Positions 1 to 6,204 of a stretch of 6,204 nt of DNA are shown in pieces. This stretch comes from Campylobacterota bacterium (GTDB taxonomy: Bacteria > Campylobacterota > Campylobacteria > Campylobacterales > Sulfurovaceae): assembly GCA_011330645.1 (NCBI GenBank), contig DRQB01000048.1, positions 1 through 6,204 on the forward strand, given 5' to 3'. The translations under genes were made by a program, and so were the position numbers. The notes beneath the pieces were generated by a model that was given only the letters and a program-made list of their open reading frames with translations, was not told the DNA's origin and made no database searches. Positions within the stretch are counted from its first letter, which is position 1. Each line of letters starts with the position of its first letter.

Positions 1-1314
1 AATATACGTAATATCGCGGGTGTTGGAGTGACAGACTCTGGCACCAGTAGACAAAGCAGTATGCAAATTACTGTCAATGGCATGCAAAGTGAAACTTCGA
101 CAGTGAGAAAATATATTTTTATTCCTGAGCATGATATGACTATTCCTTCTTATACGGTGCGCATAGGAGGTGATAACTATAAAACGAAGCCTATTAAAAT
201 AAAAGTTGTAACATCAAATGCACCAGCATTACAAAAAAGTGAAAAATTTTCTTTTTCACTTAAATCGGAAAAACACTCAGTGAATGTGGGGGAGTCCTTT
301 GTGATGACGGTCTACCTGTCACTATCAAAAAATTTGCAAGGCGTACAGATTAGTGACTATGTCGCACCTAGTTCTCCTGATTTTTTTATCAAAGAGGTAG
401 AAGGGCAAAAAAAGTATGAGCATAATGGGTATACTATTGTTGAAATGCGGTATATCGTTACTCCTAAAAAAGAGGGAAACTTTACTATATCGGGGGCTCA
501 AGCAAAACTGGGACAAGCAGACTGGAGTAGACAAGATATTTTTGGTAGACCAGCGACAAGTTGGAGGGTGATTGCTACAAATGGATTACAAGTTGAAGTG
601 AAAGCAGCACCTGCAAACAGTGATTTAATAGGTGATTTTCATATAGAGGCTAAACTCGATAAACAGAGTGTAAAATCTAATAAACCTGTCAATTTAACTA
701 TAAAAATAGAAGGTAAAGGAAGTTTAGAAGATTTTGAATTTCCTAAGTATGACATAGACGATGTGACTGTGTATTCGGATGAGGCAAAAGTAGAAAGTCA
801 TATAGATGGGTCAACATTACGCAGTAGTTATGTGAAAAGTTTTGCATTTATAGGATCAGATGATTTTGTGATCCCTGCGCGTAACATAAGTGTATACAAT
901 CCAAATACCAATGAAACAAAAGATTTAGAAATACCATCTTATGCAATACACATCGAAGGTAAAAAAACCGCTGCAATGCCTGTGGTGACATCTTCCCCAA
1001 GTATAGCACCAAAAGTCAAAACCAATGTAGTTGAAAAAACCATACAAGTACAATCTGTAAATTGGTGGATGCTAGCTGTGGCATTTATACTAGGGATGCT
1101 TGCCTTGTATCTGTTACAGTTTTTAATAAAACAATGGCAAGGAAAAGACCGAAACTATAAGGAATCTGATGCACTGAAAATACTTTACTCTCACATTAGT
1201 GAGGATAAAGCCGTTGAAGAGATGGTACGTAAACTTTATGCCAAGAAACAGGGTGACAAGTCAGTGCAGATAGATAAGAAAGAACTCAAAGCGTTGATTG
1301 AGCGTTTTAGATAA
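1..1314 (+). CDS. batD: BatD-family protein, 5'-truncated by window edge
   Basis: This is the C-terminal ~437 residues of a BatD protein, a membrane-anchored periplasmic protein of Bat (Bacteroides aerotolerance) operons, which also encode a MoxR ATPase and vWA proteins. Its molecular role is not well established. The reading frame is open from base 1, and the residues before the GTG at 28 (NIRNIAGVG) already fit the family, so the true start, signal peptide and first domain lie upstream. Visible parts (numbering from base 1) are the end of one Ig-like beta domain to ~residue 78, closing with the family-typical pattern of IP..TV.I.G..Y.T.PI.I.V; a second domain at ~80-208; and a third at ~214-322. 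A linker follows, then one transmembrane helix at ~355-378 (starting WWMLAVAF) and a charged cytoplasmic tail of ~60 residues rich in Lys and Glu. The stop is TAA at 1312-1314. The DUF389 gene follows after 18 bases, so co-transcription is likely. The family call is firm; the physiological role is inferred from the family. Confidence 0.85.
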   Translation, partial: NIRNIAGVGVTDSGTSRQSSMQITVNGMQSETSTVRKYIFIPEHDMTIPSYTVRIGGDNYKTKPIKIKVVTSNAPALQKSEKFSFSLKSEKHSVNVGESFVMTVYLSLSKNLQGVQISDYVAPSSPDFFIKEVEGQKKYEHNGYTIVEMRYIVTPKKEGNFTISGAQAKLGQADWSRQDIFGRPATSWRVIATNGLQVEVKAAPANSDLIGDFHIEAKLDKQSVKSNKPVNLTIKIEGKGSLEDFEFPKYDIDDVTVYSDEAKVESHIDGSTLRSSYVKSFAFIGSDDFVIPARNISVYNPNTNETKDLEIPSYAIHIEGKKTAAMPVVTSSPSIAPKVKTNVVEKTIQVQSVNWWMLAVAFILGMLALYLLQFLIKQWQGKDRNYKESDALKILYSHISEDKAVEEMVRKLYAKKQGDKSVQIDKKELKALIERFR

Positions 1315-1321
1315 AAACGTT
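1301..1321 (+). other. Small A/T-rich hairpin across the batD stop codon
   Basis: CGTTTT (1303-1308) and AAAACG (1314-1319) are exact inverted repeats around a 5-base loop. The stem extends by a G-U and an A-U pair to about 8 pairs (1301-1321). It covers the batD TAA. It has only two G-C pairs and no T-run after it, so it is not a convincing terminator. It ends 11 bases before the next start codon and could affect ribosome loading there. The repeat is seen directly; any function is a guess. Confidence 0.3.
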
Positions 1322-1324
1322 ACA

Positions 1325-1334
1325 ATACCGGTAT
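1325..1334. repeat. 10-base palindrome overlapping the DUF389-gene start
   Basis: ATACCGGTAT is a perfect palindrome that includes the first two bases of the ATG at 1333. It occupies the place where a Shine-Dalgarno would be expected, and no purine-rich ribosome binding site is visible in the 18-base gap. It may be chance, or it may mark a weak or coupled translation start. Confidence 0.3.
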
Positions 1335-3219
1335 GATTTATTATATATATGCAGATGACAAACAAGAATTTATTGATAGCTGTAAAAGTTATTTAGAAGA
1401 GAGGGAGATTGTCTATCTTCCTTTTTCCAAATTAGAAGATTTGAATGTAGACAAGGTGACACATCTCATTGCTACTGGATGTCTGCATGAGTTAAAACTT
1501 CTTATGGGAATAGCCCATCAAAATGAAATTCCTTTGGGTATTGTACCGACTACTGAACAAAAAGAACTGATCAAAACATTTGCATTGAGTAGCAATATAG
1601 AAGAAGCTATTGAGCAGGCATTGCAAGCGGGTGAAAAGAAAATCGATTTATTGTATGCCAATGGTGAAATCGTCTTGCAAGAGGTTGTGATAGGTGATGC
1701 CCCACCGCTGGATAGATTTGATTCTACACTTAATGGGAAAAGTTATCTGGATAGAATCAAAATATTTTGGCGTACACTGCAACGTGTGAAAGAGCTGAAG
1801 CATACGCAAATTAAAATAATAGATGCAAAAGAAAATGAACTTAAACTCTCTGCTGTGGGTATTGTAGGGGTAGCATATAATAATCATACCTTTGCTTCTA
1901 AACTCATAGCGTCACAGCTGAGTGCAAATGATGGGAAACTCTCAATCGTCATACTTTCACCTACTTCTATTATACAATATATGGGATATTTGTTTAAATC
2001 TCTGGTTTCACATTTAACCCCAAGTACTTTACCTAAGTCAGTAGGTTATATACGAAGTTCTAAAATTACTATTGAACCTGAATCACAGATGGATGTACTC
2101 ATTGACTCTGCTGAAAAACAGATAACGCCTATAGAATTAGAGGTTAAAGAGAAAGCTTTGCGCCTGAGTGTTGGAGAGGCTTTTTGGGAAAAACAAAATA
2201 CACAAAACAGTAGTAAAGACAGTATCAAAGTAGATCATCTTCCTTCAGATGAAGAGAGTGCTACGTATTTAGGGCAAGCGATACCTCTTTTTTCTCATGC
2301 CAGTAAAGAGCAGTATGCTTCACTTTTTACAAATTTACGAGAAGAGAGTAGACTAAGTCAAAACTTTATGGTTTTACTTATATTGGCTACGATGATAGCG
2401 ACATTTGGACTTTTTATTAATTCATCCTCTATTATTATTGGGGCAATGTTATTGGCACCACTGATGCAACCGATAGTAAGTTTGAGTATGGGGGTTTTAC
2501 GCCAAGATAGCGCGCTACAAATTAATGGCGTAAAAACGATTGCTATAGGTGTATTTTCGGTACTGATTACTGCAGCACTTATTGCTTTATTTATCCCTAT
2601 AGAACGACTTACAGCAGAGATGTCTGGACGTTTGAGTCCTACTATTTTAGATCTTTTTGTTGCTATTGTTTCAGGTGCAGCAGCAGCCTATGCAAAGTCT
2701 AATGAAAAGATACTCGGAAGTTTGGCTGGTGTGGCAATTGCTGTAGCTTTGGTTCCACCTATTGCTGTAGCAGGTATAGGATTGGGTTGGGGTGATTGGT
2801 CTATGTTCTCTACCGCATTTTTGCTTTTTATTACAAACTTGGTTGGTATTGTCTTAGCTGCTGCATTTATTTTTGCAATGCTGGGTTTTTCCCCTTTACA
2901 TGTTGCCAAAAAGGGTATTTTGACATGGCTAGTGATTGTAACACTTGTTGCAGTCCCTCTGTATAGTTCTTTCAGTAAAATGGAAGAAGATATACAGATT
3001 CAAACAACTCTTTCAAATCTTACCTTTAACGTAGGGGAACATGATGTGAAACTGACACATATCACACTTGTGCATCGTACAAAAATAGATGAAATACGCT
3101 GTGAGGTCATTAGCTCAGGTATACTGAGTAAAGAAGAAAAAGTACGTTTGAAAGAGGCTATTTTGAAGAGCATCGATAAAGTGGCTGAAGTGATTGTTAC
3201 ATTTAGGTATAAACTTTAA
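1333..3219 (+). CDS. DUF389 (TIGR00341-type) membrane protein with degenerate DAG-kinase-like N-terminus
   Basis: 628 residues; function unknown. The C-terminal half is a DUF389 hydrophobic domain with about seven helices (roughly 346-363, 366-390, 398-423, 436-454, 460-485, 491-517, 529-547). It carries the family signature SSIIIGAMLLAPLMQPI in helix 2 and a VALVPP segment in helix 5. A soluble C-terminal tail covers ~548-628. Residues ~1-127 and ~140-275 resemble the two lobes of diacylglycerol kinase/YegS-type lipid kinases. The nucleotide-lobe pattern IPLGIVPTT at 66-74 is followed by a helix and IEEAIEQAL. Further on come DGKLSIVILSP at 200-210 and a DSAEKQITPIELEV stretch from 258 that lines up with the kinase DGE region. 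The GGDG, GTxND and DGE catalytic motifs are not intact, so kinase activity is unlikely. The start is ATG 1333, 18 bases after batD and in the same frame, with no clear Shine-Dalgarno; the next Met (58) would cut into the first lobe. The DUF389 assignment is firm; the kinase-like fold is inferred from sequence pattern. Confidence 0.88.
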   Translation: MIYYIYADDKQEFIDSCKSYLEEREIVYLPFSKLEDLNVDKVTHLIATGCLHELKLLMGIAHQNEIPLGIVPTTEQKELIKTFALSSNIEEAIEQALQAGEKKIDLLYANGEIVLQEVVIGDAPPLDRFDSTLNGKSYLDRIKIFWRTLQRVKELKHTQIKIIDAKENELKLSAVGIVGVAYNNHTFASKLIASQLSANDGKLSIVILSPTSIIQYMGYLFKSLVSHLTPSTLPKSVGYIRSSKITIEPESQMDVLIDSAEKQITPIELEVKEKALRLSVGEAFWEKQNTQNSSKDSIKVDHLPSDEESATYLGQAIPLFSHASKEQYASLFTNLREESRLSQNFMVLLILATMIATFGLFINSSSIIIGAMLLAPLMQPIVSLSMGVLRQDSALQINGVKTIAIGVFSVLITAALIALFIPIERLTAEMSGRLSPTILDLFVAIVSGAAAAYAKSNEKILGSLAGVAIAVALVPPIAVAGIGLGWGDWSMFSTAFLLFITNLVGIVLAAAFIFAMLGFSPLHVAKKGILTWLVIVTLVAVPLYSSFSKMEEDIQIQTTLSNLTFNVGEHDVKLTHITLVHRTKIDEIRCEVISSGILSKEEKVRLKEAILKSIDKVAEVIVTFRYKL

Positions 3220-3225
3220 TTAAAG
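3214..3225. repeat. 12-base palindrome formed by two abutting stop codons
   Basis: CTTTAATTAAAG is a perfect palindrome centred on the junction 3219/3220. Its left half ends the DUF389 gene (CTT TAA) and its right half is the reverse complement of the tyrA end (CTT TAA). Both proteins therefore end in Leu-stop with no base between the genes. There is no loop and no G-C-rich stem, so it is not by itself an intrinsic terminator. Any terminator for either gene must lie inside the opposite coding sequence. Confidence 0.6.
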
Positions 3226-4059
3226 AATGTCATGTAAACTATTGGCGTCTTTCATCCAAGCGTTAAGGGCTTCCCATTCTTCTTTTTCTATCATGTTTTG
3301 ACATTTTTTAAGTTCATATTGAAAGGTGTTAATGGCTTCAAGTAGATTAGGTTTGTTTTGTCTAAAAATATCTTCCCACATATTTGGGGAGGATTTTGCA
3401 ATACGGCTCATATCTTTAAACCCTCCACCTGCAAGTGCCAAAATACTTTCCTTTGCTTCTTGTTTCATCACAGAATTTGCGAGTGCATAAGAGAGGGCAT
3501 GAGGCATATGTGAAATATAAGCGGCATGTCTGTCATGTTCTTTGGCATCCATATACACCAAATTCATACCAATGGCTGTAAAAAGTGTTTTTGCTACCTT
3601 TTGTTGATGTTTGCCACTTTTTTCCATATCACAAAGAACCACTACTCTGTTTTTATACAAATGGGAAACAGCAGCACTAGGACCAAATTTTTCCGTACCA
3701 GTCATCGGGTGGGCTGTGACAAAATTGGCACGGATTTCAGAAGGAATACTATTTGAAATCTTCTCTTTCGTACTTCCTAAATCAATAAGTGTACATGTCT
3801 CTTTGAGAGAGCCAAACTGCTGTGCAATAGAGATAATACCATCTACAGGCACAGAGAGGAATATAACGTCACAGTGACTTATAGCATCCAAATCTTCTAC
3901 AATTTCATCTACCAGTCCTAATTGTAGAGCCTTTTGTGCATGTTCTGCATTATGATCAAGTCCGATAAAATGATATGAATTTCCTAATTCTCTAAGTGCA
4001 ATACTGAGTGAACCTCCCATAAGTCCAAGACCAATAAAGCCGATATTTTGTATGTCCAT
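3220..4059 (-). CDS. tyrA: Prephenate dehydrogenase
   Basis: TyrA oxidatively decarboxylates prephenate to 4-hydroxyphenylpyruvate with NAD+, the committed step to tyrosine, in the cytoplasm. The 279 residues carry an N-terminal Rossmann domain with GLGLMGGS at 10-17 and an acidic residue at the end of strand 2 (D35), which favours NAD over NADP. The catalytic-site segments are GSTKE at 95-99, HPMTGTEKFGP at 117-127 and EHDRHAAYISHMPH at 174-187. GGGFKDMSRIA at 211-221 supplies the substrate-binding Arg219. The C-terminal half is the all-helical dimerisation domain. There is no chorismate mutase domain in front and no ACT domain behind, so this is the short monofunctional form. The start ATG is at 4057-4059 with a good ribosome binding site (AGGTGA) just upstream. 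It is divergent from bamA and convergent with the DUF389 gene. All family key residues that I can place are present, so it should be active. Confidence 0.95.
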   Translation of the reverse strand: MDIQNIGFIGLGLMGGSLSIALRELGNSYHFIGLDHNAEHAQKALQLGLVDEIVEDLDAISHCDVIFLSVPVDGIISIAQQFGSLKETCTLIDLGSTKEKISNSIPSEIRANFVTAHPMTGTEKFGPSAAVSHLYKNRVVVLCDMEKSGKHQQKVAKTLFTAIGMNLVYMDAKEHDRHAAYISHMPHALSYALANSVMKQEAKESILALAGGGFKDMSRIAKSSPNMWEDIFRQNKPNLLEAINTFQYELKKCQNMIEKEEWEALNAWMKDANSLHDIL

Positions 4060-4064
4060 TCTGT

Positions 4065-4070
4065 CACCTT
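4065..4070 (-). promoter_or_regulatory. Ribosome binding site of tyrA
   Basis: On the minus strand AGGTGA (within AAAGGTGACAG) ends 5 bases before the ATG at 4059. This is a good Shine-Dalgarno match at normal spacing and fixes the tyrA start. Confidence 0.75.
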
Positions 4071-4090
4071 TAGTACGAATTACTGCAGGG

Positions 4091-4099
4091 ATTATAGCA
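4091..4099 (-). promoter_or_regulatory. Extended -10 promoter element of tyrA
   Basis: On the minus strand TGCTATAAT is a perfect extended -10 box (TGN plus TATAAT). No TTGACA-like -35 is seen at 16-18 bases (CTCTAA lies at 4114-4119), but a T-run (reverse of 4121-4126) lies further upstream. That arrangement fits housekeeping promoters of Campylobacterota, which rely on the -10 and upstream T-rich DNA. Transcription would start near 4084, giving a leader of about 25 bases before tyrA. Confidence 0.65.
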
Positions 4100-4110
4100 T
4101 TATTATGAGC

Positions 4111-4119
4111 CTCTTAGAG
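4111..4119. repeat. Short dyad between the divergent promoters
   Basis: CTCTTAGAG has dyad symmetry around base 4115. It lies where the tyrA -35 would be and upstream of the bamA candidate promoter. It is short enough to be chance; a regulator site is only a possibility. Confidence 0.2.
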
Positions 4120-4126
4120 TAAAAAA

Positions 4127-4134
4127 GATAAAAT
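4127..4134 (+). promoter_or_regulatory. Candidate -10 element of bamA
   Basis: GATAAAAT, with a TAAAAT core at 4129-4134, is the best -10-like box upstream of bamA on the plus strand. It resembles the Campylobacter-type gnTAnAAT box. No -35 match is seen. The start of transcription would fall near 4141, leaving a ~22-base leader that contains the ribosome binding site. Other A/T-rich boxes nearby cannot be excluded. Confidence 0.35.
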
Positions 4135-4149
4135 ATTAGCAAAATATAT

Positions 4150-4153
4150 AAGG
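4150..4153 (+). promoter_or_regulatory. Ribosome binding site of bamA
   Basis: AAGG lies 9 bases before the ATG at 4163 and 12 bases before a second, directly adjacent ATG at 4166. Spacing favours the first ATG. The choice changes the protein by only one residue, in the signal peptide. Confidence 0.5.
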
Positions 4154-4162
4154 TTGACTATA

Positions 4163-6204
4163 ATGATGAAAAAAATAGTATTAGCTTGGATGTTACTAAG
4201 CGCATTTCTTTTAGCACAAAAAGTAACTCAGGTTAAGTTTGAGGGGCTTGCACACCTTTCTCCTTCTGTTGCACAGGAGATAGCAGATATTCATGTGGGT
4301 GATGAGATGGATGCCGCTAAAATCAATGAATCCATTAAAAACTTTTTTTCACAAGGGTACTTTAAAGATGTGTGGGTTGATAAACAGGGTGGTACACTGA
4401 TTTATCATTTTAAAGAAAAAGTAGCTATAGCAAACATTGATATAAAAGGCTATGGAAGTGGTGATGATGGTGAAAAACTATTAGCAAGTATCGGACTTAA
4501 AAAGGGTGACCTTTACGATAGTAGACGAGCACAGAAAGCAAAAAAAGCAATTATTTCAAGATTGGAAGCAAAAGGGTACTACGACACGGTAGTTGATTTG
4601 AGTACCAAACCTGTAGGGGAAAGTAGTATCGCACTTACTTTTGATGTCAACAAAGGTGAGAAAATTAAAATTAAAAAAATGAATTTTGTCGGTGCATCAA
4701 AAATGAGTAAAGGTGATTTAGAATTTGATCTTGCCAATAAAGAAGCAGATTTTATGGGCTGGATGCCATTTTTAAATGATGGTGTTGCCAACATAGACCA
4801 ACTAGAATATGATGCCTTTAGAGTAAAAGATGTGTATATGAAACATGGTTACCTTGATGCCTTTGTAAGTAAACCATTGATGCGTGTAGATTTTGGTGCT
4901 TATGATGCCGAAGTTGATTATCAAGTATCAGAAGGTAATCAATATAGAGTGGGTGATGTGAGTATCGCTCAAAATATTGAAGGGTTAGATACAGAAAAAC
5001 TTCTTGGAAATCTCAGCCTTAAAAAAGGTAAAATTTTCAATATTAAACGTATGCGTAAAGATATGAAAGATTTAAAAGAAGCGGTGGGGAATTTGGGATA
5101 TGCCTATGCAAATGTTGCGCCACAAATGCATAAAAACCCAGAAACAAAAACAGTGAATATCCAATACGTTCTCCAAGCAGGTGATGAAGTGACGATTAAT
5201 GATGTTCTCATCTCAGGTAATAATACAACGAAAGATAGAGTAATCCGCAGATACCTCTATTTGGCACCAGGGGACAAGTTTAATGCACGAGATTTAAAAG
5301 ATTCTAAAAGTGCACTTGGAAGAACAGGTTTTTTTGAAAATGTAGATATTCAATCACAAAGAGTCTCAGCCAATAAAATCAATCTACTTGTGAACGTAAA
5401 AGAAGCAGCAACAGGGACAATCTCTGCAGGTGGTGGATATGGTTCTTTTGAAGGATTGATGCTGAATGCTTCTGTCTCAGATAAAAACTTTTTAGGTTCA
5501 GGAATTACAGGAAGCATAGGATTTGATGTTTCAAGAGTATCAACCAACTATAATTTATCGTTTACCAATCCAAAACTATGGGACAGTCAATACAGTCTTG
5601 GTTTTTCTATTTATAAAAAGAACTATGAATATACAAACTTTACACAAGATCAATTAGGTGGTACACTTACTTTAGGAAGAGAATTTTTTAGATATTTCCA
5701 TGCATCTATTGGACTAGGATATATGGATAACCAATCAGAAAGTAATGATAATAATTTTACAGCTAGTAGTACTGCTAGACAAACTAATACAACAATAACT
5801 CAAGATGTAATTGACCTTTTTTATGGAGATAAATACAAAAAAACATCATTCTTTGCAAATATTTCATTTGATAACACAGATGACTTTTATACACCAAGAG
5901 AAGGGATGGTTGCAGCTATCAATATGGAATTTGCAAGTTTAGATGGTTCTTTAACCGGTGCAGATATCGCTGCATTCCCTGGTGGGTATGGTAAATATGT
6001 AAAAACCTCAGGGAAATTTGGTCTTTATTATGGAGTTGAAGATTGGATTGATTATGATCTGATTTTCCGATTTAAAGCAAGAGCAGCAAGTATTGATGGT
6101 AATGATGGAGAAAAGATTCCTGTTGCTGAAAAACTCTTTATGGGTGGTATTGGTTCAGTTAGAGGGTACCAGCCTTATTCTTTATCACCAGGAATAAATG
6201 GACT
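4163..6204 (+). CDS. bamA: Outer-membrane protein assembly factor BamA, 3'-truncated by window edge
   Basis: BamA (Omp85/YaeT) is the core of the Bam complex that folds beta-barrel proteins into the outer membrane. The first 680 codons are present; the frame is open to the window end. A signal peptide at 1-18 has a KK n-region, a hydrophobic core and a likely cut after LLA. Five POTRA domains follow at about 20-86, 87-165, 166-258, 259-340 and 341-415. POTRA3 has the longer inserted loop (around FMGWMPFL) seen in BamA. The barrel begins near 417 (ISAGGGYGS, then NFLGSG). The conserved loop-6 motif VRGY is at 666-669, followed by PYSL, so only the last barrel strands are missing. Five POTRAs mark BamA rather than TamA, which has three. 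A Ser/Thr/Asn-rich stretch at ~522-560 is probably a surface loop. The gene is divergent from tyrA across a 103-base gap. The family is essential in Gram-negative bacteria. Confidence 0.95.
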   Translation, partial: MMKKIVLAWMLLSAFLLAQKVTQVKFEGLAHLSPSVAQEIADIHVGDEMDAAKINESIKNFFSQGYFKDVWVDKQGGTLIYHFKEKVAIANIDIKGYGSGDDGEKLLASIGLKKGDLYDSRRAQKAKKAIISRLEAKGYYDTVVDLSTKPVGESSIALTFDVNKGEKIKIKKMNFVGASKMSKGDLEFDLANKEADFMGWMPFLNDGVANIDQLEYDAFRVKDVYMKHGYLDAFVSKPLMRVDFGAYDAEVDYQVSEGNQYRVGDVSIAQNIEGLDTEKLLGNLSLKKGKIFNIKRMRKDMKDLKEAVGNLGYAYANVAPQMHKNPETKTVNIQYVLQAGDEVTINDVLISGNNTTKDRVIRRYLYLAPGDKFNARDLKDSKSALGRTGFFENVDIQSQRVSANKINLLVNVKEAATGTISAGGGYGSFEGLMLNASVSDKNFLGSGITGSIGFDVSRVSTNYNLSFTNPKLWDSQYSLGFSIYKKNYEYTNFTQDQLGGTLTLGREFFRYFHASIGLGYMDNQSESNDNNFTASSTARQTNTTITQDVIDLFYGDKYKKTSFFANISFDNTDDFYTPREGMVAAINMEFASLDGSLTGADIAAFPGGYGKYVKTSGKFGLYYGVEDWIDYDLIFRFKARAASIDGNDGEKIPVAEKLFMGGIGSVRGYQPYSLSPGING

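Noticed and set aside
28..30. GTG as the start codon of the first gene
   Set aside because: The frame is open to base 1 with family-like residues before it, there is no ribosome binding site, and starting here would leave no signal peptide for a periplasmic protein. The gene is cut by the window edge.
1301..1321. Hairpin after batD as an intrinsic terminator
   Set aside because: The stem is A/T-rich with two G-C pairs and there is no T-run after it; the next gene starts 11 bases downstream.
1648..2909. Minus-strand open frames inside the DUF389 gene (1648-1887, 2046-2228, 2688-2909)
   Set aside because: These are composition shadows of the coding strand, with no plausible start signals and no recognisable protein features.
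3526..3877. Two plus-strand open frames antisense to tyrA (3526-3756 and 3611-3877)
   Set aside because: They lie wholly within a well-supported tyrA, have no ribosome binding site or recognisable domain, and look like frame shadows.
4154..4165. TTGACT followed at once by a TATAAT-like string before bamA
   Set aside because: The -35-like and -10-like strings overlap instead of being 16-18 bases apart, and the second runs into the start codon, so this cannot be a promoter.
4163..6204. TamA or another Omp85 paralogue instead of BamA
   Set aside because: Five POTRA domains, the long POTRA3 loop and the place next to tyrA fit BamA; TamA has three POTRAs.

Overview
The window looks like a piece of chromosome from a Campylobacterota (epsilonproteobacterial) species, probably a free-living Sulfurimonas- or Sulfurovum-type organism. 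The grounds are low GC, A/T-rich codon choice, strongly epsilon-like BamA and TyrA sequences, and the tyrA/bamA neighbourhood, which I recall also from Campylobacter. The genus is an inference. The DNA is tightly packed, with four protein genes (two cut by the window edges) and only one intergenic gap over 20 bases. I see no RNA gene, mobile element, CRISPR array or sign of recent transfer.

Layout. (1) 1-1314, plus: 3' part of a BatD-family gene, a membrane-anchored protein with periplasmic Ig-like domains, normally the last member of a bat (MoxR/vWA 'aerotolerance') operon. (2) 1333-3219, plus: a 628-residue protein ending in a seven-helix DUF389 (TIGR00341-type) membrane domain. Its first ~270 residues read as a diacylglycerol-kinase/YegS-like fold with the catalytic motifs eroded. 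It lies 18 bases after batD, in the same frame. (3) 3220-4059, minus: tyrA, prephenate dehydrogenase. Its stop codon abuts the stop of gene 2 with no base between, inside a 12-base palindrome. (4) 4060-4162: divergent promoter region, with a perfect extended -10 for tyrA and a weaker candidate for bamA. (5) 4163 to the end, plus: bamA, outer-membrane beta-barrel assembly factor with signal peptide, five POTRA domains and a barrel cut just after the VRGY motif of loop 6.

The genes do not form one pathway. BatD and BamA belong to the cell envelope, TyrA to tyrosine synthesis, and the DUF389 protein is an uncharacterised inner-membrane protein. The most interesting item is the DUF389 protein: a catalytically degenerate lipid-kinase-like module joined to a membrane domain, which may act as a lipid or nucleotide sensor for the membrane part.
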